Assembly: GCA_014773175.1 (NCBI GenBank)
Contig: VXCM01002186.1
Coordinates: 43,810 to 107,809, forward strand
Direction of reading: 5' to 3'
DNA length: 64,000 nucleotides
DNA from: Lucifuga dentata
Taxonomy: Eukaryota > Chordata > Actinopteri > Ophidiiformes > Bythitidae
The notes under the pieces are model-generated. The model ran no database searches. It worked only from the letters and a program-made list of their open reading frames with translations, and was not told the DNA's origin. Positions within the stretch are counted from its first letter, which is position 1. Every line of letters begins with the position of its first letter. The translations under genes were made by a program, and so were the position numbers. This document shows positions 46,301-51,900 of this stretch, in pieces.

Positions 46301-48911
46301 CAGGTAGTCTGTTCCTGGCCTCAGGTCTCGTGCTGTGAAGGTCCTCTGACTGGCAGGTACAATCTCCTGCAGGACAGACAAATGTGTCATCTTTGTCAAC
46401 TGTCAATACTTAACAGGTTTTGGGTTTTTTTGCAAAGTGAAAAACTAGAAAAGATGGCTGAACCAGGGCATACTTCTCCCTTCACCATGTCTGCCAGTGC
46501 ACACAGATGGTATTTTCACTTCTTTCTCTGCCAAAGTTTAATCTCTACAACAGCTATATCAAGCACAGATCCTCCCATTATAGACATGTTCGTACTCAGC
46601 CTAAAGGCATGTGTCTGTCTCATAAAACAGTGCTCTTAACTTTGGCTCCTAAAACTGCAATTAGCCACTTCATAGGATTCAAAGTCACATAACTGATCGG
46701 CTGCCCATCTCTAAGGGGATGGTTTACCAAACCTTCCACAAATTAATGTCAGGGTTGTAAAATGTTGCTTCACCGTGTGTGTCCAATTTAATAGACTATG
46801 TACTAATACTGATGTCCTGCCACCTGATAATGGCTGCACATCTGGAAATTTTAGCAACGAAGCAGAAAAGAAAATGTAAATTTGTATTAAACAAATTTTT
46901 GATATTGACACTAAATCAAATGACTCTGTGTAATGTTACACATACTGATGAGCCCACAGAGTATTATACAATGCTGCATCTCTACACAACTTTTAGCTGG
47001 ATTGGGCCCACAGACAAATACTCATTCACATGGCAACTGAGAGACAGCAGTAAGGTAAGAATAACTGCTGGTCTCCTGGCATGTATATCATTTTCATTGT
47101 CACATAGCCATTGCTGATTGTTCTCTCTCCCTTTCTGGCTGTTTTTCTTCCTCTGCATGCGCCCAAAAAAACTTCCACAGTGCTGCAAATGTGCTTTTTT
47201 CCCTGATGTTAAAGGATAGACACAATAGGCTCTGCCACATATTGATCAAGGGTCAAGTGTAAATCTTCCATTCATCCTCCCATATTTTGCATGCATGCAG
47301 TATATATCCTAGAATATTGCTTTTCTGTTATTTGGGAATTGAAAAGCTTTGGTATGGTGCCATAGGGAATATGGAAAAAAAGGTAAACACATTCCAAGTA
47401 GACTAACTGAAAAGTTTAGAAATCAACACAATGTCCTTCAACATATTAACAAACCTGATGCAATTCTGCTGTGATCGGCTGGCCCAGGCCAGAGAGTGGC
47501 ACGTACTGGACCAAATAGTCACTCACAGGTCCTCCTGCAGGACTCCAACGGAACCGGAGAGAATCAGAGGTCTGGCCCGTAAACTGAATGTTGGAAGGAC
47601 CAGAAAATGCCTCTGAAGAGGAGAGGAGAGGAGAGGAGAGGAGAGGAGAGGACACAGATAAAGTGATGTTAAAGTTAGACAAAGGTAATACTCCACATAT
47701 ATTTTTTTGACTGCATGTACTTTGGTATTGGTATTGTACTTGGTATTGGTTGGTATTGATGAATTAAAGTTGGCATACTAAAGTAAAGTTGTGGTGTTTA
47801 ATTTAAAATACATACCATCACTAGCATAGACTCCTCCTGCTTTGGAACACACTCGAGGGCTCACAAGAGGAAGAAGTGTGTTTAGCAGTTTGAAGTCCCC
47901 AACAAAGGAGGTGAAATCACTGCTGGGCTCAGAAGATATCTGAGCCAGTTCATTCCTGTCTGCGCTCTTTATACCTAACAGACAAACACAACTATTTGAC
48001 AAAATAAAAAAAAAGAAATCAACCTGGCTCATAAGCAAGTACACTAATTCCAAAATCATCAGAGCTGGAGAAGAAAACCTGCAGGTGAGACACTAACCAA
48101 CTGCGAAAACATGCACCCCCTGATTGCGCAGCTTCTGTGCTGGTTCCTGCACACTGTCCTGTGATTTTCCATCTGTGATGAGGATGGTGATCTGAATGGT
48201 AAGAAGGACAAGCAGAGTATGAAAGATAAGGAGTGATAAATGTACTAATTTTTAATCATGTTTCATCAAAAAATGTCTGCTCCTCAGACCTTTGGGACAT
48301 TCCGAGTGGATGCGGGGTTGAAAAAGTTGTCAGCGACAAACTTGAGACCAGCACCAGTACGTGTGTTTCCACCCTTGTAGTTAAGATTCTGTATAGCACT
48401 GACCAGCTCGGTGCTGTTCAGGTAGGTAGTAAAGGTAAACTCAACCCTGGAGGGGAGAATTGTGAATCAATATGTAATCACACACCTGCATTACACACTC
48501 TGTCATTGGAGAGTGGCAAGGTAAATGTTAATTCAAACAATCACCTGGAGGTGTCGCTGTATTGTATGGCTCCAAACCGGATCCCTGTCTGGCTGATGGA
48601 GCTGCCAAATGGCTTGACAATGCCAGCCATAAAGCCTTTCACCTGCAGGAAGTTAGCTCTGCCAATACTGGAAGATCCATCAACCAGGAAAACAATATCT
48701 GCTGCTCCTACATTATTGCAACTGCCTGAAATACAAGGGATGATGAATACACAGGTTCAAAAAGACTCACATAAATAGGATGAGAACTGCTGAGGCTGAT
48801 GTGACAATAGAGAAGTTAGTTAATGAAACAGGCATATTTACCCTGAGCTTCAGCCTGTCTGATAGAGGACAGCAGGGCAGCCACAGTGAAAAGACAGCTC
48901 CACATCTTCAT
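134..48911 (-). CDS. col7a1: Collagen type VII alpha-1 chain, complete coding span (119 coding exons)
   Basis: Secreted anchoring-fibril collagen, which links epithelial basement membrane to underlying stroma as antiparallel dimers bundled into fibrils. The minus-strand exons join in one open frame of about 3,099 residues: signal peptide, A domain, nine FN3 domains, second A domain, CxxxC linker, about 1,635 residues of Gly-X-Y with a long hinge, then an NC2 domain with HCAC motif and C-terminal Kunitz domain. Only collagen VII has this order. Splice sites are GT-AG except one GC-AG. Collagen exons are mostly multiples of 9 nt (36, 45, 54, 63, 72, 81) starting with a Gly codon; nearly all NC1 and NC2 introns are phase 1. 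As I recall, human COL7A1 is about 2,944 residues in 118 exons, so this chain is slightly longer, mainly in the helix. A teleost col7a1 paralogue cannot be excluded. Exon edges were read by eye; a few could shift by codons. Confidence 0.96.
239..421 (-). CDS. col7a1: col7a1 Kunitz/BPTI domain exon
   Basis: A 183-nt phase 1-1 exon holding a whole Kunitz domain, as expected of a shuffled module. Six cysteines in the standard spacing: [10 protein letters not shown], then [16 protein letters not shown] (the Kunitz F-x-Y-x-G-C signature), GNSNRF and CEEVC. The residue after the second Cys (the P1 position) is Gly, so classical trypsin-like inhibition is unlikely; human collagen VII also has a non-basic residue there as I recall. 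Confidence 0.95.
769..939 (-). CDS. col7a1: col7a1 NC2 exon (Lys-rich segment with RSKR site)
   Basis: A 171-nt phase 1-1 exon. It encodes a low-complexity Lys-rich segment with loose internal repeats ([16 protein letters not shown]) and ends [14 protein letters not shown] fits the furin consensus R-X-K/R-R. No globular domain is visible. Human NC2, as I recall it, has an acidic rather than Lys-rich segment before the Kunitz domain, so this looks fish-specific. Acceptor TTTAACAG and donor AAG|GTAAAC are clear. Confidence 0.85.
940..2305 (-). other. NC2 intron without recognisable features
   Basis: A 1.37-kb intron between the Tyr-rich and Lys-rich NC2 exons. It is AT-rich with a short poly(A) near 1919. 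I see no extra exon, though a phase 1-1 microexon could escape detection. Confidence 0.7.
2306..2431 (-). CDS. col7a1: col7a1 NC2 exon (acidic, Tyr-rich segment)
   Basis: A 126-nt phase 1-1 exon encoding [20 protein letters not shown], then [19 protein letters not shown]. The acidic Tyr-rich run ([16 protein letters not shown]) resembles the acidic YSEYS..EEY stretch of human NC2. Tyr in such a context is a candidate for sulfation (inference). The donor GATG|GTACTG is weaker than others but is the one that keeps phase with the next exon. Confidence 0.85.
2794..2877 (-). CDS. col7a1: col7a1 NC2 exon (linker, Arg/Pro-rich)
   Basis: An 84-nt phase 1-1 exon encoding [20 protein letters not shown] and then LVLKGEQ. 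The protein is probably extended. Splice sites are strong (TCTCAG acceptor, CAGG|GTGAGT donor). No domain is recognised, but phase and position place it between HCAC and the acidic Tyr-rich segment. Confidence 0.85.
3849..4420. mobile_element. TTAA-ended MITE, copy 1
   Basis: The right end reads ...GGTATGGTCCTTTAA. The left end is decayed but keeps GGTGATTTTGCATGTTTGA and CCAATAAATACTACCT. The ends are inverted repeats of each other, and the interior matches the copy at 22384-22971 in the opposite orientation (CAGTTCATTC, CTTGTAGAGACTTGAA). No transposase is encoded. Confidence 0.7.
4828..4836 (-). CDS. col7a1: col7a1 9-nt microexon completing the HCAC disulfide motif
   Basis: The coding-strand sequence is CTCCAG|CGTGTGGAG|GTGAGTG: a good acceptor with a T-rich tract and a near-perfect donor nine bases apart. 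Both ends are phase 1. Splicing turns ...CAC TGT G + CG TGT GGA G into H-C-A-C-G, which reproduces the HCAC of human NC2. Without this exon the frame would stay open but the second cysteine would be missing. Most gene-finders would skip it. The existence of the exon is inferred from phase, splice signals and the conserved motif. Confidence 0.82.
5050..5098 (-). CDS. col7a1: col7a1 NC2 entry exon (helix end to first dimerisation cysteine)
   Basis: A 49-nt exon, phase 0 in and phase 1 out, encoding [16 protein letters not shown] plus one base. It matches the human NC2 start (an acidic-I-R-x-(F/Y)VR pattern followed by EMSQHC, from memory). The final Cys is the first of the HCAC pair; the second Cys is on the next, 9-nt exon. 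Confidence 0.92.
5237..6768 (-). CDS. col7a1: col7a1 triple-helix exons, final block (6 exons)
   Basis: Exons 6768-6715, 6618-6556, 6408-6346, 6148-6032, 5925-5848, 5290-5237. Gly-X-Y with one break (GPAMVGPRG) in the 78-nt exon; a short break at a similar place exists in the human chain as I recall. The helix ends [10 protein letters not shown] truncated exact copy of exon 6618-6556 lies across the N at 6542, and a decayed copy of part of exon 6768-6715 lies near 5.65-5.71 kb. Confidence 0.92.
6477..6607. repeat. 65-bp exact direct duplication around N6542
   Basis: Bases 6477-6541 equal 6543-6607. The left copy contains the donor and 3' part of exon 6618-6556 but no acceptor. Most likely an unmerged contig overlap. 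Confidence 0.9.
7177..7230 (-). CDS. col7a1: col7a1 triple-helix exon with the conserved interchain cysteine
   Basis: A 54-nt exon encoding [18 protein letters not shown]. Cys is rare in a triple helix. This one lies exactly 168 residues before the first Cys of HCAC in NC2, the spacing between human Cys2634 and Cys2802 as I recall, which take part in antiparallel dimer disulfides. An exact 64-bp duplicate holding this exon's acceptor and first 34 nt follows an N at 7261 and is probably an assembly artefact. Confidence 0.93.
7197..7325. repeat. 64-bp exact direct duplication around N7261
   Basis: Bases 7197-7260 equal 7262-7325. The right copy repeats the acceptor and first 34 nt of exon 7230-7177. 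Most likely an unmerged contig overlap. Confidence 0.9.
7831..8200 (+). mobile_element. tRNA-headed SINE-type repeat, copy 1
   Basis: It begins GGCGGCTCAGTGGTTAGCAC (box A-like), followed by TGGGTTTGATTCC (box B-like), then the body TCTGTGTGGAGTTTGCATGTT and GGGTTTCCTCCGGGTG familiar from many fish genomes. It ends in an A-rich tail that contains the N at 8181. Confidence 0.75.
8363..8446. repeat. (TC)n(AC)n compound microsatellite
   Basis: It lies just beyond the donor of exon 8536-8456, so on the coding strand it reads (GT)n(GA)n near the start of the intron. Confidence 0.95.
8456..9940 (-). CDS. col7a1: col7a1 triple-helix exons, block 8 (7 exons)
   Basis: Exons 9940-9905, 9765-9730, 9348-9292, 9205-9134, 8859-8788, 8661-8626, 8536-8456. 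The first encodes a second RGD (GIRGDK). The 57-nt exon carries the break GDTVLVGG. Exon 8859-8788 ends at a GC donor (AAG|GCAAGT), the only non-GT donor I found in the gene. A long (GA)n(GT)n tract on the coding strand follows the last donor. Confidence 0.93.
10472..13356 (-). CDS. col7a1: col7a1 triple-helix exons, block 7 (11 exons)
   Basis: Exons 13356-13321, 13115-13056, 12961-12917, 12833-12798, 11812-11777, 11678-11619, 11472-11347, 11224-11153, 10815-10780, 10691-10632, 10516-10472. Interruptions: AVAG at the block start, [21 protein letters not shown], and GPKADKG where Ala replaces an expected Gly. The 126-nt exon is an uninterrupted 14-triplet run. Intron 11813-12797 (985 bp) contains poly(A) with an N and nothing else recognisable. 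Confidence 0.93.
14093..15050. mobile_element. Inverted-repeat element of unknown family
   Basis: The ends are imperfect inverted repeats of about 57 bp, starting TCCATGCACATTCAAAC and sharing AATGGTTTTGAAAATG. The 958-bp unit contains a (CA)n microsatellite and no transposase-like frame. Probably a non-autonomous DNA transposon; no target-site duplication was clear. Confidence 0.5.
14477..14532. repeat. (CA)n microsatellite
   Basis: About 28 uninterrupted CA units inside the inverted-repeat element of the largest internal intron. Confidence 0.95.
15115..15265 (+). mobile_element. Second SINE-type repeat, degenerate
   Basis: It carries CAGGGTTTAAATCCAGC (box B-like) followed by CATTTGTTGCATGTCATTC and an AATAAAG-type end, the layout of another common fish SINE. 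Confidence 0.5.
18008..20730 (-). CDS. col7a1: col7a1 triple-helix exons, block 6 (8 exons)
   Basis: Exons 20730-20695, 19828-19793, 19691-19647, 19541-19509, 19070-19008, 18877-18842, 18299-18219, 18076-18008. Gly-X-Y with GEPGVGAQ as an imperfection in the 33-nt exon. The 69-nt exon ends with an incomplete triplet (GK), which the next exon continues as AVAG, so the break lies across the 4.65-kb intron. A LINE-type 3' fragment lies in intron 19071-19508 and a short MITE in intron 18300-18841. Confidence 0.93.
18525..18666. mobile_element. TTAA-ended MITE, copy 2 (internally deleted)
   Basis: A 142-bp element with terminal inverted repeats TTAAAGGACCATA and its complement TATGGTCCTTTAA. It keeps the GCATGTTTAAGCCCAATAAA motif of the family but lacks the long interior. 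Confidence 0.75.
19150..19412 (+). mobile_element. LINE-type 3' end
   Basis: It ends GAGAAATTCCTTGCGCACTT...GTGAATAAAAAG followed by (GATTCT)n, the microsatellite-like 3' tail typical of fish LINE copies. No ORF2 is present. Confidence 0.55.
21062..23310 (-). CDS. col7a1: col7a1 triple-helix exons, block 5 (7 exons)
   Basis: Exons 23310-23101, 23015-22980, 22277-22233, 22123-22007, 21916-21845, 21664-21620, 21097-21062. The 210-nt exon is the largest helix exon of the gene (70 residues with one extra residue at GRAIGER). The 117-nt exon carries the break [10 protein letters not shown]. The intron between 23015-22980 and 22277 holds a MITE whose end lies 8 nt from the donor. Confidence 0.93.
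22384..22971. mobile_element. TTAA-ended MITE, copy 3
   Basis: A 588-bp element, TTAAAGGACCATACCAGTGA at the left and an inverted, partly diverged end AAGTCCTTTAA at the right. Similarity between the arms runs for roughly 90 bp. Its right end lies 8 nt inside the intron following exon 23015-22980. Confidence 0.75.
23439..24154 (-). CDS. col7a1: col7a1 hinge exons (long interruption of the triple helix)
   Basis: Exons 24154-24119 and 23564-23439. The first is wholly non-collagenous ([12 protein letters not shown]). The second starts [20 protein letters not shown] and returns to Gly-X-Y at GEKGDKGEP. Together with the preceding Val this is a break of about 37 residues with helix-forming character. 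Human collagen VII has a 39-residue hinge near the helix middle that includes a similar L..AGI.AS.L pattern. The hinge gives flexibility and is a known protease-sensitive site in the family. Confidence 0.92.
24265..24577 (-). CDS. col7a1: col7a1 triple-helix exons just before the hinge (3 exons)
   Basis: Exons 24577-24542, 24449-24414, 24312-24265 encode [24 protein letters not shown] and [16 protein letters not shown]. The last exon is 48 nt and its final Val starts the long non-helical hinge encoded by the next two exons. Confidence 0.93.
24900..24923. repeat. (TG)n microsatellite
   Basis: Twelve units in the intron following exon 25064-24999. Confidence 0.9.
24999..27764 (-). CDS. col7a1: col7a1 triple-helix exons, block 4 (8 exons)
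   Basis: Exons 27764-27684, 27576-27541, 26751-26680, 26548-26504, 26113-26078, 25822-25787, 25277-25173, 25064-24999. Helix sequence includes [18 protein letters not shown] and GEDGRKG. The 105-nt exon ends GPPGQ and the next begins [14 protein letters not shown], forming a 14-residue interruption. Donors GTTTGT (26078) and GTCAGT (25787) are weaker than their neighbours. Confidence 0.93.
28016..31127 (-). CDS. col7a1: col7a1 triple-helix exons, block 3 (13 exons)
   Basis: Exons 31127-31056, 30914-30855, 30685-30650, 30523-30443, 29650-29615, 29448-29404, 29245-29174, 29050-29006, 28916-28881, 28738-28697, 28456-28376, 28213-28178, 28051-28016. One long break spans the junction of exons 28916 and 28738 ([11 protein letters not shown]), and the 28738 exon is the only one here that does not begin with Gly. 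A smaller imperfection occurs in [11 protein letters not shown]. The intron at 30915-31055 contains a (CAT)n microsatellite. Confidence 0.93.
30986..31036. repeat. (CAT)n microsatellite
   Basis: About 17 units in an intron of only 141 bp between two helix exons; length changes here would alter intron size noticeably. Confidence 0.95.
31250..32998 (-). CDS. col7a1: col7a1 triple-helix exons, block 2 (11 exons)
   Basis: Exons 32998-32972, 32870-32817, 32720-32649, 32569-32510, 32391-32356, 32278-32234, 31897-31862, 31763-31719, 31594-31559, 31442-31407, 31282-31250. Gly-X-Y throughout, with breaks at [15 protein letters not shown] and the VPG start of the 33-nt exon. The sizes 27, 54, 72, 36 and 45 are typical multiples of 9. 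Introns are short, and many donors are perfect GTGAGT. Confidence 0.93.
33806..35348 (-). CDS. col7a1: col7a1 triple-helix exons, block 1 (8 exons)
   Basis: Exons 35348-35322, 35186-35142, 35046-34927, 34843-34772, 34648-34613, 34498-34445, 34306-34232, 33919-33806, all phase 0 and in frame. Continuous Gly-X-Y apart from natural interruptions: [10 protein letters not shown] in the 120-nt exon, MA in [15 protein letters not shown], and LSIK at the block end. The 34648 exon carries an RGD (GIRGDP), a candidate integrin site. Positions of several imperfections match those in the human chain as I remember it. Confidence 0.93.
35516..35557 (-). CDS. col7a1: col7a1 cysteine linker exon between NC1 and the triple helix
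   Basis: A 42-nt exon with both ends in phase 0 encodes a 14-residue linker containing CRVQC just before the first Gly-X-Y exon (GEKGERGEK). Human collagen VII has an equivalent CxxxC at the NC1/helix border, so this pair probably supports chain alignment or interchain disulfides at the helix N-terminus. Confidence 0.9.
35871..36846 (-). CDS. col7a1: col7a1 exons for von Willebrand factor A domain 2
   Basis: Four exons: 36846-36710, 36581-36455, 36360-36217, 36040-35871. The fold starts [15 protein letters not shown], followed by [10 protein letters not shown], then [13 protein letters not shown] and VTVLAISID. The MIDAS DxSxS is not conserved: the first strand reads VPASS where Asp is expected, and the MIDAS Thr region reads SGNNIG. 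An Asp remains after the fourth strand (IIADK). This points to a scaffold rather than metal-dependent role, as I recall for the mammalian second A domain. It ends ...[10 protein letters not shown] at a phase-0 donor. Confidence 0.93.
36938..37312 (-). CDS. col7a1: col7a1 exons for fibronectin type III domain 9
   Basis: Two exons, 37312-37175 and 37081-36938. First half: [19 protein letters not shown] and GYILRWREE. Second half: [18 protein letters not shown]. The final exon ends DEST in phase 1 and joins the second A domain ([11 protein letters not shown]). This gives nine FN3 domains, the number in mammalian collagen VII. Confidence 0.94.
37736..38253 (-). CDS. col7a1: col7a1 exons for fibronectin type III domain 8
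   Basis: Two exons, 38253-38122 and 37882-37736, phase 1. First half: VTSLQVQEG and [18 protein letters not shown]. Second half: [19 protein letters not shown]. Boundaries are strong (CAG|AG acceptor, ACAC|GTGAGT donor). Confidence 0.94.
38398..40043 (-). CDS. col7a1: col7a1 exons for fibronectin type III domains 6 and 7
   Basis: Three exons for two domains: 40043-39921 (first half of FN3-6), 39672-39406 (second half of FN3-6 fused to first half of FN3-7) and 38541-38398 (second half of FN3-7). The 267-nt central exon has [15 protein letters not shown], then runs straight into [20 protein letters not shown] with no intron. The last exon has [19 protein letters not shown]. In every other FN3 pair of this gene the domain junction carries a phase-1 intron. 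Right-hand intron 38542-39405 contains a LINE-type repeat fragment. Confidence 0.94.
38647..39120 (+). mobile_element. LINE-type non-coding repeat fragment, copy 1
   Basis: It contains TTATTTATAAGTACATTT, GACCAAAGTGCTGTACGA and CTATTCCATAGTTTTGGAAC, a pattern shared with 58704-58935 and in part with 54985-55160. No conserved protein is encoded. Confidence 0.5.
39745..39806. repeat. (GGA)n(GAA)n purine tract
   Basis: On the coding strand this is a pyrimidine-rich TTC/TCC run upstream of the acceptor at 39673. Confidence 0.95.
40176..40563 (-). CDS. col7a1: col7a1 exons for fibronectin type III domain 5
   Basis: Two closely spaced exons, 40563-40438 and 40322-40176. First half: [11 protein letters not shown] and [19 protein letters not shown]. 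Second half: [19 protein letters not shown]. The opening [12 protein letters not shown] is echoed by the next domain ([12 protein letters not shown]), which suggests internal domain duplication within NC1. Confidence 0.94.
40690..41423 (-). CDS. col7a1: col7a1 exons for fibronectin type III domain 4
   Basis: Two exons, 41423-41310 and 40836-40690. The N-terminal half is short (38 codons) with [20 protein letters not shown]. The C-terminal half has [20 protein letters not shown]. Phase 1 at all boundaries. The 1.9-kb intron upstream (41424-43342) holds only simple repeats. Confidence 0.94.
41424..43342 (-). other. col7a1 region containing FN3-3 introns and a 1.9-kb intron
   Basis: The intron between FN3 domains 3 and 4. 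It holds poly(A) with an N at 42944 and a (GA)n tract at 43274-43318. Otherwise I see nothing in it. Confidence 0.6.
43274..43318. repeat. (GA)n microsatellite
   Basis: About 22 units, 25 bp beyond the donor of exon 43492-43343. Confidence 0.95.
43343..43743 (-). CDS. col7a1: col7a1 exons for fibronectin type III domain 3
   Basis: Two exons, 43743-43624 and 43492-43343, both phase 1 at each end. First half: [20 protein letters not shown]. Second half: [20 protein letters not shown]. The acceptor of the second exon comes directly after a poly(T)/AT-rich tract on the coding strand, and a (GA)n microsatellite sits just beyond its donor. Confidence 0.94.
44340..44560 (+). mobile_element. Possible LINE 3' tail
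   Basis: Sequence such as GGACTTTGTTCTGTTATCC followed by TAAACTAAACTAAACTAAAC repeats looks like a retroelement 3' end with a simple-repeat tail. The family is not identified. Confidence 0.35.
44724..46116 (-). CDS. col7a1: col7a1 exons for fibronectin type III domain 2
   Basis: Two phase-1 exons, 46116-45997 and 44879-44724. The first half has VTSLRLV, the core Trp (LSVAWDQP) and GYRLTYGP. The second has [18 protein letters not shown], a clear strand E-F-G pattern. The acceptor of the second exon (GGAAGAGCAG) has a weak pyrimidine tract, so its left boundary is the least certain in NC1. The intron between them carries the remarkable 45239-45317 inverted repeat. Confidence 0.9.
46237..47612 (-). 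CDS. col7a1: col7a1 exons for fibronectin type III domain 1
   Basis: Two exons, 47612-47455 and 46366-46237, split in phase 0, unlike the phase-1 splits inside the other FN3 domains. The first half has the strand-B/C pattern [11 protein letters not shown] and a C-strand Tyr (YLVQY). The second has the strand-E/F signature [18 protein letters not shown], where Leu and Tyr are FN3 hallmarks. The separating intron (about 1.1 kb) shows no exon or clear repeat. Confidence 0.93.
47614..47651. repeat. (GAGAG)n short tandem repeat
   Basis: Pentamer repeat directly adjoining the acceptor of exon 47612-47455, where its complement supplies the pyrimidine tract. Confidence 0.9.
47816..48725 (-). CDS. 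col7a1: col7a1 exons for von Willebrand factor A domain 1
   Basis: Four exons: 48725-48545, 48446-48290, 48191-48098, 47974-47816. The fold begins [14 protein letters not shown] with the MIDAS motif DxSxS (DGSSS). The second exon carries the MIDAS threonine in NTRTGAG, and the third the strand [10 protein letters not shown] with the metal-site Asp. The last exon ends the domain with [13 protein letters not shown]. All metal-coordinating positions expected of a functional A domain are present. In collagen VII this N-terminal domain is reported to bind collagen and other matrix partners. One intron is phase 2 (after exon 48725-48545), one phase 0 and the others phase 1. Confidence 0.95.
48842..48911 (-). 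CDS. col7a1: col7a1 first coding exon: start codon and signal peptide
   Basis: The ATG lies three bases after a clear acceptor (CCCAG, exon from 48914), so the 5' UTR is split and at least one upstream noncoding exon is expected. The 23 residues begin MKMWSC, continue with a hydrophobic core (LFTVAALL) and end AEAQ, a good signal-peptidase context after Ala. A second in-frame ATG is two codons later. The donor is AGG|GTAAAT in phase 1, joining to the A-domain exon through a Gly codon. Confidence 0.9.
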
Positions 48912-48914
48912 GAC

Positions 48915-51900
48915 CTGGGCACACAGGACAGTTAAGGGTCTTTATTATGGCCAAATCAGTGTTGAACATGCTAAAAACCAGTACAATAAAAACATAAGAG
49001 CATGATACGAATCCACAAATCCCATATGATATCATCCACTCAGTGCCAAATTTAGAAAATATAACATTTTCATTGTACATGTATCCAACTTTGCAGGACC
49101 TTAATATCTGGCTTAGCCTATCTTATAAATGTAGACATGAAGACAGACAGCTGATTTAGCTTAGCAACCATAGCAATGAGGTTTCTTTAATTCTACTATG
49201 GTGACAGAACTTGCTGTTCTTTTTGAAAGTCAGTTTTCATCATTTCAAGTTCTCTTATTTAAAATTAACATTAGTTGCTCTTCCATCATATGTGTTATCT
49301 TCTATTGTAGTTGAGCATGACACAATCCTTACTGGTAATTTTACCCTCCATGTAACAACTCCAGCTACCTGTCATACAAAGTTTATATATGACAAAATTT
49401 GCTAGATCCTCTTCAATATGGAGTCCAATTCCAGGGACAAAAGTCCCTTTCAGACAAAAATCCTTTTCTCAGAGAGGACAAAGAGAAAGAGTGAAGATGA
49501 TTACATAGCTCTCCAAAGGACACTCTATATCACCCTCACACTGTTTTTTTTACATGTGACTTCTCTGTCATTTAAATTAATTTAACAGGAAAAGAAAACA
49601 GTTTTACCTCCACAAAGGATGTGATGTTCACCAGCATTTGTCTGTTTGTCTGAAGTTTTGATGACTTTTTGTAAATAGGTGGAATTTGGATGAAAGAAGA
49701 GTTCCTAACATTTTGAGGCAGGATTTTTTTCCTCTTTCTTTATAATTTGTTAGCTAAACATTTTTTGCCTATTTCTCAAACACTAGTGTCTTAGTTTTAG
49801 TTTAGGGTCATGAGGAGGTGGAACGTATCAGTGGGCAAGAGGCAGGATGCACTCTGAACAGGTTGCCAGTTCATCACAGGGGTGACACAGAGACAAACTC
49901 ATTCACGCTCTTATTGCAAATCTAAATTGCTATGGGCAGTTTAGATTTTCCAGTTCACCTAACTTGCTTATCTTTAATGGTGGAAGGAAACCACAGCACT
50001 TGGAGGAAACTCATGCAGACAGGGGGAAAACATGCACAGAGAATGCCACACACAAAAGTGCATATCAAAATCAAAATATTCAGGCTTGTGTATCTTTGAT
50101 GAACAACAGACAGGAATCGTGTGTATGGCATTACTGTAAATAAGGCTTGAAACATACATCTACACTCTGTGTAGATACGGTGATGCTGATTCAACAGCAT
50201 CATCAGCTTTGACATATTTTAAAAGTAACATTGTAGATAAAGAAGAAGATAATATCCACAGGGACAGGCATAAATTTTTACACATCGACTTTCTAGGTAA
50301 TGATAGCAAGAGTCTGGATTTATGTTGCCAAAAAAAAAAAAAAGGAAAATCAGAGGATCCAGGAGGTATGTGCTCTCTGGCTGATTCAAATCTGTTGTGG
50401 AATGACAGTAAAAATGCAGGTCTTTCTGTCCTGTGTTACCTTTTTACATCACCGTCACCAAATCAGCTCACAAGTTGCAAGCTAAATTCAACTTGTTTCA
50501 GTGACATCCTCTATCTGAGGAGAGAAATCCATTACCAGTAACATAGTATTTCTATTCATGACAACCCCTATTTACATTCTTCTTTGAGAGGTGATGCATG
50601 AAAGAACAGCTAATTCAAATCATTTACAGATGCTGAGCCAGAGAGCAAAATCTCTGATCTACTCTGTAGAGCTATGGCAGCTACCATAAACAAGGTAGGA
50701 GCAAAACCGGGGGAAACCATTTAAGTTGATGAAATCAAATGTATTACAGACAGCTGCAGAAGAACAGCAGACAGACAATCTGTATTGGAATTTTAAGGAT
50801 ATCTCATCATTTGGAATTTGGTCGTGTACCTTACATACCTGGCATTTTGCTGAAACACTAACCACAACCCCAAGCAGACTGTTAGAATGCCTCGGCCAGA
50901 AAGAGTCCACATAAAAGAGAGCTGAAGCCAATGCACTTTAACTGACAGGCTTAATAACACTCACATCAGACAGAAAACTATTAAAGCTCTCCCACTTTGC
51001 TGCAACATGATGCAGAACATCAAGCTGTTACAGGGGTTACAACCTTTCTTCTCACCAACCATTTTCGAGTTTGAATGGATCTGTTGTCTCTGCAGTAACT
51101 AAAAAACTAATTTCATGCAGTTTACACTTTGTATTCTACATATTAGTGCTCTATGGGAACTACTGAGTTATATGTTTTAATTTGTTCAAGAATGAAAATT
51201 CCAGGCATACCCTAAAGCCAGAAGCTGATGTAGTTCCCCATTAAAAGCCAACACTTTCAGGATGTTTGTCCCAAATAAGCAGCACATAAAGCTTGATATG
51301 TTCCAAATGTAGTGTCCCTTTCCCTTTTCAAGATTGAGGGTCTTTATTTTAAAGCTTCCACAACTATAAAGTAAAATTATGTACAATTAAGTCCTGACGA
51401 ACCACATCAGATTGCCTAACTCATGTTATTTTTACTTTTTCCTGCATGCAATCTAATAAACCAACCTTTCTTTCTATTTAATTTATTTAAGTCAGGTGTT
51501 GAGACCACAGCCTTCCCTCGTCTATTTAGAGACGCTGATTACTTACATTGTGGCTTGTTTCTCAGATCATAATTAAAAGGTATTAACGACACAGTGGTGA
51601 TTAAAAATGCCAGCTGATGGATAAAAGAGGTAGCAGTAAATGTTGAAAACGTCACCTCCCAAAATTATGTTGACAAAACACATAAAACTACGCTGATCGT
51701 AGTTGTAAACCTCCCCTTAAAAACATCCATTTTATTACAGTACAGAGCTATTTGAGGATATTTAGAGAATCTGTACTTAGTACATTCCTAGAGTAGCCTC
51801 CACACCTGGAATTTTAAAAGGATGAAGTAATTGGTTTATGAGTATAGCCACACCCACCATGGCCCACCTGAGAATTAAACCAAACTTATGGGTTAAAAGG

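Noticed and set aside
48233..48778. 181-codon plus-strand open frame
   Set aside because: Antisense of the first A-domain exons and the intron between them; no homology of its own.
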